Notes under the pieces: model-generated
The model's database searches: none
What the model saw: the letters and a program-made list of their open reading frames with translations, nothing else
Told to the model about the DNA's origin: nothing
Shown: positions 8,835 to 17,245 of the stretch, piece by piece
Position numbering within the stretch: position 1 is the stretch's first letter
Layout of the letters: the number at the start of each line of letters is the position of its first letter
Assembly: GCF_006385705.1 (NCBI RefSeq)
Contig: NZ_VFRQ01000006.1
Coordinates: 248,001-312,000, forward strand
Direction of reading: 5' to 3'
Source of the DNA: Pontibacter mangrovi
GTDB lineage: Bacteria > Bacteroidota > Bacteroidia > Cytophagales > Hymenobacteraceae
Length of the DNA: 64,000 nucleotides
Position numbers and translations under genes: made by a program

Positions 8835-8908
8835 CCCTTTAATAATAGATTTTTCTAATTTTACAGGAGTTAACCGAATTCTCAAACTAATATAAACCAT
8901 ATCCGATA

Positions 8909-9850
8909 ATGAAAGTAACTGTAGTTGGAGCTGGTAACGTAGGTGCCACCTGCGCCGATGTGCTGGCTTACCGCGAGATCGCGAACGAAGTAGTACTAGT
9001 GGATATTAAAGAGGGCTTTGCCGAAGGTAAGGCGCTCGATATCTGGCAGAAATCGCCAATCAACCTTTACGACACCCGCACGGTAGGTGTAACAAACGAT
9101 TATAGCAAAACCGCCGGTTCTGATGTGGTGGTAATCACATCCGGCCTGCCGCGCAAGCCCGGCATGACCCGCGACGACCTGATCTCTACCAACGCCGGTA
9201 TCGTGCAGTCGGTAACCGAGAACATCGTAAAGCACTCTCCGGATGCCATCATCATTGTAGTGTCTAACCCGCTGGACGTAATGACCTACGCGGCGCACAT
9301 CACCTCCAAGCTGCCACGCACCCGCGTTATGGGTATGGCCGGCATCCTGGACACAGCGCGCTACCGAGCTTTCCTGGCTGAGGCCCTGAACGTGTCTCCA
9401 AAAGATATCCAGGCAGTGCTGATGGGCGGCCACGGCGATACCATGGTTCCGCTTCCGCGCTACACGACCGTAGGCGGTATCCCGGTAACGGAGCTGATCG
9501 AGGAAGATAAACTGAACGCGATCATTGAGCGCACTAAATCAGGTGGCGGCGAGCTGGTGAAACTAATGGGTACTTCTGCCTGGTATGCACCGGGTTCAGC
9601 AGCGGCTCAGATGGTAGAGGCGATCGTGCGCGACCAGCGCCGTGTGTTCCCGGTTTGCGTGAAGCTGGAAGGCGAGTATGGCATCGATGGCGTATACCTG
9701 GGCGTGCCGGTAATCCTGGGCAAGAACGGTATCGAGAAGATCATCGAGCTGCAGCTCAACGACGAGGAGAAGCAATTGCTGGAAACTTCCCGTGGCCACG
9801 TAAAAGAAGTGATGGACGCGCTGGACAACATCAACGCTGCCAAAGCTTAA
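8909..9850 (+). CDS. mdh: Malate dehydrogenase
   Basis: NAD-dependent oxidation of malate to oxaloacetate in the TCA cycle. It is a 313-residue LDH-like MDH: Rossmann motif VGAGNVGATCAD, adenine-ribose Asp in VVLVDIKEG, substrate-specificity Arg in GMTRDDLI (malate rather than lactate), VSNPLDVMTY, and the catalytic His in MGGHGDTMVPL. An intrinsic terminator follows 26 bp after the stop, so the gene appears monocistronic. Confidence 0.97.
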   Translation: MKVTVVGAGNVGATCADVLAYREIANEVVLVDIKEGFAEGKALDIWQKSPINLYDTRTVGVTNDYSKTAGSDVVVITSGLPRKPGMTRDDLISTNAGIVQSVTENIVKHSPDAIIIVVSNPLDVMTYAAHITSKLPRTRVMGMAGILDTARYRAFLAEALNVSPKDIQAVLMGGHGDTMVPLPRYTTVGGIPVTELIEEDKLNAIIERTKSGGGELVKLMGTSAWYAPGSAAAQMVEAIVRDQRRVFPVCVKLEGEYGIDGVYLGVPVILGKNGIEKIIELQLNDEEKQLLETSRGHVKEVMDALDNINAAKA

Positions 9851-9876
9851 GTATAAACGTATATTTATTGATACGG

Positions 9877-9909
9877 AAATCGCCGCTTCTGAAAAGGAGC
9901 GGCGATTTT
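9877..9909 (+). terminator. Terminator after mdh
   Basis: Perfect 11-bp inverted repeat AAATCGCCGCT / AGCGGCGATTT with a 10-nt loop, followed by T-rich sequence. Confidence 0.85.
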
Positions 9910-9950
9910 GGTTTATAAAGCTATTAATTCCTAAAAACTTCTTACGCTGT

Positions 9951-10000
9951 TCCGGACATCCTTGTCTGGAACTTTGCCTGCTGCGGACTTCCAAGTCCGC
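9951..10000. repeat. Two short palindromes next to dispersed repeat copy 1
   Basis: TCCGGACA/TGTCTGGA (9951-9970) and the perfect GCGGACTT/AAGTCCGC (9983-10000) form two adjacent hairpins between mdh and the large repeat. They look like REP-type palindromic units and probably belong to the same composite element. Confidence 0.6.
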
Positions 10001-10059
10001 GTAAGCCACACTTTTATACTTGCTGCCGCTTTCTACGGCTTGACACAAGCTATCCTCAC

Positions 10060-10391
10060 TAGCTGCGGTACATCCTGAGTCTTACATACCCATCGTTGCA
10101 CCTCATATTTGGTGCCCTCCAAGGCCGGGAGGCCTCGTCCTCGGGTATCGCGCTGTGTTCCCTCCTGCCTCCGCTACGCTGCGGCTGCCGCTAAGGCGGC
10201 ACCGGATCTCACAAGGCGCTCAACCCAAGGACTGGGATTAGTTTTCGATAGCCACTGATGACGAAGCTTGAACCGAACTCCCTCCCCTGTTTTTAGGGGA
10301 GAGCTGGGGTGGGGTATAATTCCCCTCCTCTGGACTAGCCAAAACGAGAGTTTTGAGCTAGCGAGCGTAGCTCTTAGGGGTGGGTTAATCA
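10060..10391 (-). repeat. Dispersed non-coding repeat, copy 1
   Basis: Read on the minus strand, this segment matches 24518-24812 in the same order of blocks: an aacccacccct box, GGAGTTCGGTTCAAGCT, the block TGGCTATCGA...CCAGTCCTTGGGTTG, GAGCGCCTT, TCCGGTGCCG, AGGCCTCCCGGCCTTG, and TATGAGGTGCAAC followed by GTATGTAA. It fills most of the 552 bp gap between mdh and the barrel gene. There is no convincing reading frame in it and no transposase. The function is unknown; it could be a MITE-like or structural element. Confidence 0.75.
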
Positions 10392-10403
10392 TCTTCCCCC
10401 CCC

Positions 10404-12998
10404 TTAAAACCGAAACCCTACCGAAAAGTATGGCAGCACACCGTCTTCTGAGAAGCCGACCACACCGTGCAGAAGTATAAGCTCAGCTGGCACCACGTAC
10501 AAACCGCCTCCGTAGCCATGGTGCAAGCCTCCATTATCCGCCGCGTTATCGGCCCAAACGCGGCCAATGTCGTTAAAGCCTATCAGGCCCACCGAGCCTG
10601 GAAAAAGGTAGGACGTAAAGTCGAAAAGCTTGAGGCGCAGCTCCAGGTTGTGGTATGCCATCTGCTCACCGGCAAAGCGGAAGTTGCGGTAGCCGCGCAG
10701 GTTGTTCGTGCCGCCCAGGTATAAAAGCTGGAAAAAAGCGGGATTGCCAAAGGTGCTGCCGCCACCGATGCGGTTGGCCAGCACCAGGCGGTTACTCAGC
10801 TTTACGTACACGCCCAGCTCCGATCTAAGCATGCCATACTCTTCTTCCTCGTCATCTACCTGGCTCATGCCGCGTAGGCTGGTGCTCCAGTACACGCCCC
10901 GCGAGGGTTGCAGGCTGTCGTTGCGGGAGTCAAACGTAAAGCCTCCCACCAGCCCGCCGTAATACCTGCTCTCAAAGAGGTTCTTCTCCGGGTTTTGCTG
11001 TTGGTATAGGTTGATAAAGCGCCCCTCGTTTTCCTCGGGCTGCATGCTGAAAAACTGCCCGGCAAGGCCCCCGAAGAGATGCAACCTATCGCTAAGCTGC
11101 CGCTTCAGCACCACCTGCGTTTCAACCAGGTTGTAGCGGGTGCGGTAGTAGCGGATAGGCTTATCGCCGGTTTCGATAAAATCTGTGTTATTGCCCACTC
11201 CAAAGAAGTTGCTGGTGTTGTTCGGGGCCCGGGCATCCAGTTCCACGCCCAGGTCAAACTTTCCCAGCAGCTGCGGAAAATCGCCTTCATAGCTTCCGAA
11301 AAAGGCGTTAGTGGCCAGGGCATGGCCCACCATCAGCTTGTGCTGCGCCGCATACGGCTCTTTCCGGAAACCGTGCTTCGTTAGTTTAAACCCGATACCA
11401 AGCAGCACCCCGTCATCCAGGTTGTATCCTGCGGTAGCCTGCGGCATGAGCACATCATACGCAAAGCTTCGGGGGTCGTAGTCGTTTACCGTAGAGTCGG
11501 AGGAGGTGCGGAGCTTTGCGCTGGCTGCGGATGGCAGGGTGTTTTCCTCATCCGAGCGGTCATACATGTACAGGCGCCCCCTGTTCCTGAAATCATCAGA
11601 CACGGCAAACGTGTCGGCGCTGCCCCCGCCTATCAAGCGCACTTTTATACTTGATTTGCCGCTGCCCTGCACCCTAAACACGTCTTCGTCGCCCCGGCCG
11701 TACAGCCGCAGCTCCTTTGTCTCTTTCGGGTGAAAGGTGCGCTCCAGCAACAGGCGGTCGCGGTCGCCCTCCTTCTTAATCTTGTATACCTGCAGTTTGA
11801 TGTCTCCGCCAGGCAGGTAGTCCAGGGCAAACTCCTCGTGCTTGTCAGAGCCCGGCAGGTCCACATCCTCCGCCAGAAAGCGGTAATAGCTCAGGGCCTG
11901 CGCCATCAGGTTATCACGCCTCGATTTCATGGTGCTGATCAGTTCCGGGCCGCTCTTTTCGAAAACAGGCGCTGGCATGCGTCGCACGGCACGCTCTATC
12001 AGGTCGTCCGTCAGCCGCTGCTGCACCAGGGCCACCTCCTCTCGCCAGTCTTCCTCGCTCAGGTGAGTCAGAAACAAGCGGTCGAAAAAGCGGGCATTAA
12101 AGTTAAAGCCCCGGATGTCGCGGATCTCGGCATCAAAGCCCTGGAACTTGGGCATGATCCATTTCCTGGAGCCGATCTTCGGAATCACGCCCTCGTTCTT
12201 GAAAAAGATCTGGTCGCGGTCACGCGGGATGGGGTCGTACACCTTGCCCGTTTCGTCTTCCAGATCGCGCCAGCGCCACTGGTCCTCATGGCGGTCCCAG
12301 TCGCCTATCACCATGTCCAGCAGCCTGGCCCGCAGCACCGAGAACTGGTTTGCGCGGTTGTCGTTATCATCCTCCAGGTTCTCCAGCACGGTTTCGGTGT
12401 TGTCGGTATCCACGCCGTTACGGATAGGCTCACGCTCCTCAAACAGGTACACCGCATTGGCATACCCAGCCAAAGAGTCGGCTGCCAGGGCAGGGTCGTC
12501 GGGCAAGTAAACGATCTCGGGGTTGGTGTGCAGCACGTTCAGGGCCTCTGCCAACGGCGGCACTACCAGGGCGCCAAACGGATGCGAGGCCGATATCTGG
12601 TCCTGCACAATGTCTTTGGCCACGGTTTCGCGCAGGTTCTCGGGCAGCGCTTTTTCCGGGTCTTTTTGCACCGTTCGCAGCACCCACTCTCTGCCGGTAG
12701 GGTCCTGCAGGCGCAGTGACTTGGTCTGCTGCCCTCCCCCGCGCTTCAGGATCTTCATGCCGCCCTGCTCCTCGCTCAGCCTGAACACCCGCATTTTTAC
12801 GGGGGTGGCCCAAAGCTGCCGGTAGTTATCGCCGAACCAGAAGCGGTGGCGCTTGCTCACGTCGTTGTAGTCGGGGGCAATGGCAACGGTTACGCTGTCT
12901 TGCCCGGGTGAAATGTTCTGCGCTGCTGCATATTGGCTGCTGAGCCACCCGCAAAGCAGCAGGCCCAGCCCATAAAGCTTGTTTATACTTGGTATCAT
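10404..12998 (-). CDS. Omp85-type outer membrane barrel with kinase-like N-terminal region
   Basis: 864 residues with a signal peptide (cleavage after about residue 26, YAAAQ). Residues about 75-270 look like an atypical kinase of the HipA/CotH/FAM20 group: K112 after a beta strand (WVLRTVQK), E124 in the following helix, G-D-W-D-R-H at 232-237, and P-R-D-R-D-Q at 258-263 as a possible metal site. From about 540 to the end there is a BamA/TamA-type beta barrel, with the signature NLRGY and a C-terminal aromatic residue (GFRF). The middle region (about 390-520) is beta-rich. The barrel assignment is firm. The kinase reading is inference and activity is unknown. Confidence 0.85.
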   Translation of the reverse strand: MIPSINKLYGLGLLLCGWLSSQYAAAQNISPGQDSVTVAIAPDYNDVSKRHRFWFGDNYRQLWATPVKMRVFRLSEEQGGMKILKRGGGQQTKSLRLQDPTGREWVLRTVQKDPEKALPENLRETVAKDIVQDQISASHPFGALVVPPLAEALNVLHTNPEIVYLPDDPALAADSLAGYANAVYLFEEREPIRNGVDTDNTETVLENLEDDNDNRANQFSVLRARLLDMVIGDWDRHEDQWRWRDLEDETGKVYDPIPRDRDQIFFKNEGVIPKIGSRKWIMPKFQGFDAEIRDIRGFNFNARFFDRLFLTHLSEEDWREEVALVQQRLTDDLIERAVRRMPAPVFEKSGPELISTMKSRRDNLMAQALSYYRFLAEDVDLPGSDKHEEFALDYLPGGDIKLQVYKIKKEGDRDRLLLERTFHPKETKELRLYGRGDEDVFRVQGSGKSSIKVRLIGGGSADTFAVSDDFRNRGRLYMYDRSDEENTLPSAASAKLRTSSDSTVNDYDPRSFAYDVLMPQATAGYNLDDGVLLGIGFKLTKHGFRKEPYAAQHKLMVGHALATNAFFGSYEGDFPQLLGKFDLGVELDARAPNNTSNFFGVGNNTDFIETGDKPIRYYRTRYNLVETQVVLKRQLSDRLHLFGGLAGQFFSMQPEENEGRFINLYQQQNPEKNLFESRYYGGLVGGFTFDSRNDSLQPSRGVYWSTSLRGMSQVDDEEEEYGMLRSELGVYVKLSNRLVLANRIGGGSTFGNPAFFQLLYLGGTNNLRGYRNFRFAGEQMAYHNLELRLKLFDFTSYLFPGSVGLIGFNDIGRVWADNAADNGGLHHGYGGGLYVVPAELILLHGVVGFSEDGVLPYFSVGFRF

Positions 12999-13093
12999 AT
13001 ATTCTCTAGGATTCCAAGATTATACTTGCCTTTGGCGCTAGGGTTGTACTTGCAGCACTTAAACAAGCTTTGCAAGGCTTTATGATCCTAAAA

Positions 13094-13128
13094 CAGAACA
13101 GGCACCTCTTGGGGAAGCGCCTGTTCTG
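13094..13128 (-). terminator. Terminator after first rhomboid gene
   Basis: Perfect 10-bp inverted repeat CAGAACAGGC / GCCTGTTCTG just beyond the rhomboid stop codon. T-rich sequence follows on the minus strand. Confidence 0.75.
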
Positions 13129-13130
13129 AT

Positions 13131-14036
13131 TTAGTCTTTCTGGCTCGCCTGGAAGAGCTTTTGCTTTTCTTCTTTGGAGAGGCTCTCGTAGCCGGAACTG
13201 GAGATTTTGTCCAGGATGCGGTCGATCTCGTGCTGGTCCGGGGTAACAGGGCCGCTGCTTCTGCTGCCGTTTGGCCTTGCCCGGCCACCGGTAAAGCGGG
13301 TATGCGTGACGCGCAGTTTCGGCTTACGCTTAAAGAGGCCGCTAAAGAAGTCGATCACGGCCAGCACCGGGCGCCCCATGTCGGTGCCGCGCTGCAGCTG
13401 CTTTATAAACAGCCAGCCTATAAAGGCACCACCCAGGTGGGCAATGTTGCCGCCGGCGTTGTCGCCTACCGCACCCGAAATAGACAGCAGCACCAGGAAG
13501 GCCGCGATATACTTTATCCTGACAGGGCCAATAAGTATAAGGTTAAAGGCAAAGTTTGGCAACAGCGTGGCCGCACCCACCACAATAGCCAGCACACTGG
13601 CCGAGGCGCCGATCATAAAGGAGTAGGCGGCATGGCTGGCAAAGTAGGGGATAAAGTTGTAGCTGAGCATGTAGAGCACTCCGCCGGCAATGCCACCCAG
13701 CACGTACAGACTCAGCAGTTTCCGGTCGCCGAGGTACTCGCGCAGCAGCTGCCCGAACCAGTACAGGTTAAGCATGTTAAAAATGATGTGCAGGAACCCC
13801 TCGTGGGTGAAGAAGTAGGTGACCAGCGTCCAGGGGCGGGTAATGAAGAGCACCGGATCTGAGTTTAGCGCCAGAAAACGCACCATGGCGCTGTAGATGC
13901 CCGAGCTGTTGGTCAGCACAAGGATGGTACGCGTCACGATCAGCACCACAAACACGATCACGTTGATGAGGATGAGCTGCTTGAGCGTGTTGTTGGGCTG
14001 CCGGAAGGCGTTTTTTATATCGTTGGTTATACTCAT
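13131..14036 (-). CDS. Rhomboid family intramembrane serine protease
   Basis: 301-residue inner-membrane protease predicted to cut transmembrane substrates. About six hydrophobic segments fall between residues 20 and 215. The catalytic Ser lies in GASAS (about residue 143), the catalytic His in NIAHLGGAFIG, and the HIIFNMLNLYWFG segment gives the conserved HxxxN of TM2. The cytoplasmic C-terminal tail (about 80 residues) is basic, with Arg-rich TRFTGGRARPNGSR. It is 6 bp downstream of a second rhomboid gene, so they are co-transcribed. Substrates are unknown. Confidence 0.92.
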   Translation of the reverse strand: MSITNDIKNAFRQPNNTLKQLILINVIVFVVLIVTRTILVLTNSSGIYSAMVRFLALNSDPVLFITRPWTLVTYFFTHEGFLHIIFNMLNLYWFGQLLREYLGDRKLLSLYVLGGIAGGVLYMLSYNFIPYFASHAAYSFMIGASASVLAIVVGAATLLPNFAFNLILIGPVRIKYIAAFLVLLSISGAVGDNAGGNIAHLGGAFIGWLFIKQLQRGTDMGRPVLAVIDFFSGLFKRKPKLRVTHTRFTGGRARPNGSRSSGPVTPDQHEIDRILDKISSSGYESLSKEEKQKLFQASQKD

Positions 14037-14042
14037 TATACC

Positions 14043-14822
14043 TTAGTAATTGCTATAGTCGTTGCGCTGCCACATCTTAACCAGTATATACGCGAACAGC
14101 ATGCCGCCGAGGTGTGCAAAGTGTGCTACGTTATCGCCGGGCACACGGTTAAAGCCGGCATACAATTCATACCCGCCATAGAGCAGCACAAAGTACTTGG
14201 CTTTTATAGGGATGGGCAGGAAAATCAGGAACAGCTCCAGGTTCGGAAACAGCATGCCAAAGGCCATCAGGATACCAAAAACCGCCCCGGAGGCACCCAG
14301 CATCGGGCTGTTGTATACCTGGTTGAACACATAACGCACGGCATCCTTGCTTTCTTCTATATAGGTCGGGTTATCGGGGTTCCGGCGAAACTCCACGGCA
14401 AACTCGGTATTGTAGCGGCCGCTGTAGTGCTCTTCCATGTAGTTATAGAAGGCCATGGGCTCCGGGTTCAGCATGTAAGTCTCGGTTTTCGCTTGCAGCC
14501 CGTTCAGCTCATAGGCACGCACGCCGGAGTATAACAAGCTGGCCCCCAAGCCAGTAATAAGGTAAAAAGCCAACAGGCGCTGCGGCCCCCAGAAGCGCTC
14601 CAGCAAAGGACCGAAAATAAAAAGGCTGAACATGTTGCTGAACAGGTGCGACCATCCCCCATGCATAAACATGTGCGTGAACAGCTGTATGGGCCGGAAC
14701 AGGTCTGAGCCAAAGTAATGCAGGGCAAAATTCTCTACGCTGACAACGCCGCTAAGCTGCAGCAGGAAAACTACCACATTGATGATCAGGAGATTCCTGA
14801 CCATGGGGGTGATATTGAACAT
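14043..14822 (-). CDS. Rhomboid family intramembrane serine protease, second copy
   Basis: 259 residues. HLFSNMFSLFIFG matches the conserved HxxxN of TM2, GASGAVFG holds the catalytic Ser, and HFAHLGGMLF the catalytic His, so it should be active. It differs from its neighbour by a polar insertion of about 60 residues (roughly 105-165, rich in Tyr/Asn/Glu) before the catalytic Ser helix and by a very short C-terminal tail. It is the first gene of the pair. The different soluble parts suggest different substrates. Confidence 0.92.
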   Translation of the reverse strand: MFNITPMVRNLLIINVVVFLLQLSGVVSVENFALHYFGSDLFRPIQLFTHMFMHGGWSHLFSNMFSLFIFGPLLERFWGPQRLLAFYLITGLGASLLYSGVRAYELNGLQAKTETYMLNPEPMAFYNYMEEHYSGRYNTEFAVEFRRNPDNPTYIEESKDAVRYVFNQVYNSPMLGASGAVFGILMAFGMLFPNLELFLIFLPIPIKAKYFVLLYGGYELYAGFNRVPGDNVAHFAHLGGMLFAYILVKMWQRNDYSNY

Positions 14823-14959
14823 GTTTTTCTAGTTAGTAAAAGTATAAACTACGGACCGGTGCAGCCCCTGTGCTATACTTCAGGTCAATAGTAGTGTTGA
14901 GCTTCCCGTCAAAAACCGGATTCAACGATTTTTTAACAAACAACCATTCAGCAATTAAG

Positions 14960-16828
14960 TCAGTTTTTCAGGAAAAGATCGTGCAGCTGGCTCAGCTCCA
15001 TGATCACGAGCGTTTTCTGTCCGCCCGGCGTATAGTTCGGCACCTGGCAGGCAAAAAGCTTATCTACGAGCGAGTTCATCTCCAGGTCGCTCATACGCGC
15101 CAGCGAGCGGGTTGCCAGCCGCTTGGCCATGGCCCGCGCCAGGTTCTCCCTTTTATCAAGCTTTAACGTGGCCGAATTGTTTTTGTACTGCTCAATCAGC
15201 TCCTCCAGCAGCTCTTTTTCATCGGCAGCCTGCACATCGGCGGGTATGCCGTTCAGGATGATGGTATTGCCCCCAAAATCCTCAAACTGAAAGCCGATGT
15301 CCTTAAACTCCGCCGCCAGCTCCTTTATCAACACCGCATCGGTGGCCGAGAGCTCCACAGTCTGCGGGAACAGCAGCGCCTGCGAGGCACCGGTCTTCTT
15401 CTGCAGCGAGGCCATGTACTTCTCGTAAAGTATGCGCTCCTGCGCCGCCTGCTGGTCTATCACCATCATCCCCGACTTTACCTGCACCAGCAGGTATTTC
15501 TGGTGTATCTGGATGGCTTTTTTGGCAGAGGCCGCCGGCGCGTCCGGGGCTGCAAAAGCATCACTCAGCAGGCCTGTGCCAGCCGAGGCCATACTTACCC
15601 GCTCTTCCTGCTCCGCCTCGCGCGGGGGCTCATACAGCTGCTCCCAGCCTCTGGAGGTGGCGCGGCGCGTCGTGGTGGCCGGTGGCGTAAAGCCCGGAAA
15701 AGAGGTGCTACCTCCGCCGCTATTGCCGCTGGCTGGCTGTCGCTCCGGCTCAAACTCGCTGTTAAAGCCCCCCTGCAGGCGTATGGGCTGCAAAGGCGCA
15801 TAGTTCACGTCCTGCTCAAAATCCAGCGAGGGCGCAATGTTATAGGCTCCGAGGGCGCGCTTTACGGCCGCATGCACAATGGCATACACCGTTTTCTCGT
15901 CCTCAAACTTTATCTCGGTCTTGGTCGGATGCACGTTAATGTCGATCTTCTCCGGGTCGATCTCGATGAAGAGCACATAGAACGGGTGCGTTTCCTTGGC
16001 CACCAGCCCCTCAAAGGCTGTCATCACGGCATGGTTCAGGTAGCCGCTCCGCACGTAGCGGTTGTTCACGAAAAAGAACTGCTCGCCGCGTGTTTTCTTG
16101 GCGTGCTCGGGTTTGCCTACATAGCCTTTTACCACCAGAAAGCCGGTGTCCTCTTCGCAATAGGCCATCTGGTTCTTGTACGCACTGCCCAGTATACTGA
16201 CAACGCGCTGGCTCAGCTTGGCGGCAGGCAAATTAAACACTTCTGTGTCGTTGTGGTGCAGCGAGAAAGCCACGTCCGGGTAGGCCAGCGCCACCCGCTG
16301 GAACTCCTCCAGTATGTGGCGCATCTCCACCGCATTCGACTTCAGAAAGTTTCGGCGGGCCGGCACGTTGTAAAACAGGTTCTTTACAGCAATAGAGGTA
16401 CCCTCTGGGCTAACCACCGGCTCCTGCAGCAGCACTTCCGAGCCTTCTATCAATAGCTTTGTGCCTGTCTCTGCGCCCTGCGGCCTGGTTTTGAGCTCCA
16501 CCTGCGCCACCGCCCCGATAGAGGCCATCGCCTCACCCCGGAAACCCATCGTCCGGATGCGGAAAAGGTCGTCGGTAGAGCGAATCTTGGAAGTGGCGTG
16601 GCGCTCAAAGCACATGCGGGCGTCGGTCTCGGTCATGCCCACCCCGTTATCCACCACCTGCACCAGCTGCCTGCCGGCCTCCTTCACGATCAGCTGTATG
16701 TTGGTGGCCTGGGCATCAATGGCGTTTTCAAGCAGCTCCTTCACCACAGAGGCCGGGCGCTGCACCACTTCGCCGGCGGCAATCTGGTTCGCAAGAAAAT
16801 CTGGCAGTAATTGTATGATGTCGGGCAT
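14960..16828 (-). CDS. mutL: DNA mismatch repair protein MutL
   Basis: 622 residues. The N-terminal GHKL ATPase carries ELLENAIDAQATNI, DNGVGM and GFRGEAMASIGAV, and is followed by the KDIN/HPTKTEIKF region. A proline/serine/glycine-rich linker (about 355-430) leads to the C-terminal dimerisation domain. The endonuclease motif usually written DQHA(x)2E(x)4E appears here as DQQAAQERILYE, with Gln where the metal-binding His is expected. The C-terminus reads LFACQVPNYTPGGQKT. It works with MutS in post-replicative repair. Whether it nicks DNA is uncertain because of the substitution. Confidence 0.96.
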   Translation of the reverse strand: MPDIIQLLPDFLANQIAAGEVVQRPASVVKELLENAIDAQATNIQLIVKEAGRQLVQVVDNGVGMTETDARMCFERHATSKIRSTDDLFRIRTMGFRGEAMASIGAVAQVELKTRPQGAETGTKLLIEGSEVLLQEPVVSPEGTSIAVKNLFYNVPARRNFLKSNAVEMRHILEEFQRVALAYPDVAFSLHHNDTEVFNLPAAKLSQRVVSILGSAYKNQMAYCEEDTGFLVVKGYVGKPEHAKKTRGEQFFFVNNRYVRSGYLNHAVMTAFEGLVAKETHPFYVLFIEIDPEKIDINVHPTKTEIKFEDEKTVYAIVHAAVKRALGAYNIAPSLDFEQDVNYAPLQPIRLQGGFNSEFEPERQPASGNSGGGSTSFPGFTPPATTTRRATSRGWEQLYEPPREAEQEERVSMASAGTGLLSDAFAAPDAPAASAKKAIQIHQKYLLVQVKSGMMVIDQQAAQERILYEKYMASLQKKTGASQALLFPQTVELSATDAVLIKELAAEFKDIGFQFEDFGGNTIILNGIPADVQAADEKELLEELIEQYKNNSATLKLDKRENLARAMAKRLATRSLARMSDLEMNSLVDKLFACQVPNYTPGGQKTLVIMELSQLHDLFLKN

Positions 16829-16984
16829 CCGCTTTTTTAACTCCTTAATTACTATATAGTTTATTTTTGCTCTAAATCAGCTGCCTACAGCAACGTGGCT
16901 AAGTTTTTGCTCCTATAATCTTGTAAATTCAGAACTATTACAGCATTAAATTTATTATTAAATTACAGAAGTCTCTGATCTGGG

Positions 16985-17165
16985 CAGGAAACGCTGCCAA
17001 CCGGTTCGCCGCACTTTTTGTCTTAAAAAGTATTGCGCAAGGCTTATATCAGTACCGGGGCTGGTGGCGTTAGCCCTGAGGGGCTACTCTTGGAGGCCAC
17101 GAAAGCTGCTGAGCCGGCTGTAAGGGCTGTTGCTCCTGCAGGTGGCAGGGCCGGCAACCAAAAAA
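16985..17165 (+). ncRNA. Candidate structured non-coding RNA or leader (unassigned)
   Basis: The 417 bp gap between the divergent genes mutL and the GH3 gene holds a GC-rich block flanked by AT-rich DNA, without a credible frame. Visible pairings include the perfect hairpin TAGCCC-TGAG-GGGCTA (17071-17086), a possible closing pairing CTGCCA/TGGCAG between the two ends, and repeated GCCGGC segments near 17115 and 17151. It matches none of the landmark sequences of SRP RNA, RNase P RNA or tmRNA. A 6S-like rod or a long 5' leader is possible. The strand is a guess. Confidence 0.25.
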
Positions 17166-17245
17166 AATGTTCTGTTTTTCTGAGCTGCCTTATGCAAAAT
17201 TAGGCTTAATTTTAACTTGTTCCAATTAATAAATAGTAGTGTAGT

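Noticed and set aside
10268..10480. Small open frame in dispersed repeat copy 1
   Set aside because: Lies in a repeat with no codon bias and no family features, and overlaps the end of the barrel gene.
16985..17165. 6S, SRP, RNase P or tmRNA in the mutL-GH3 gap
   Set aside because: None of the hallmark sequences is present; kept only as an unassigned candidate.
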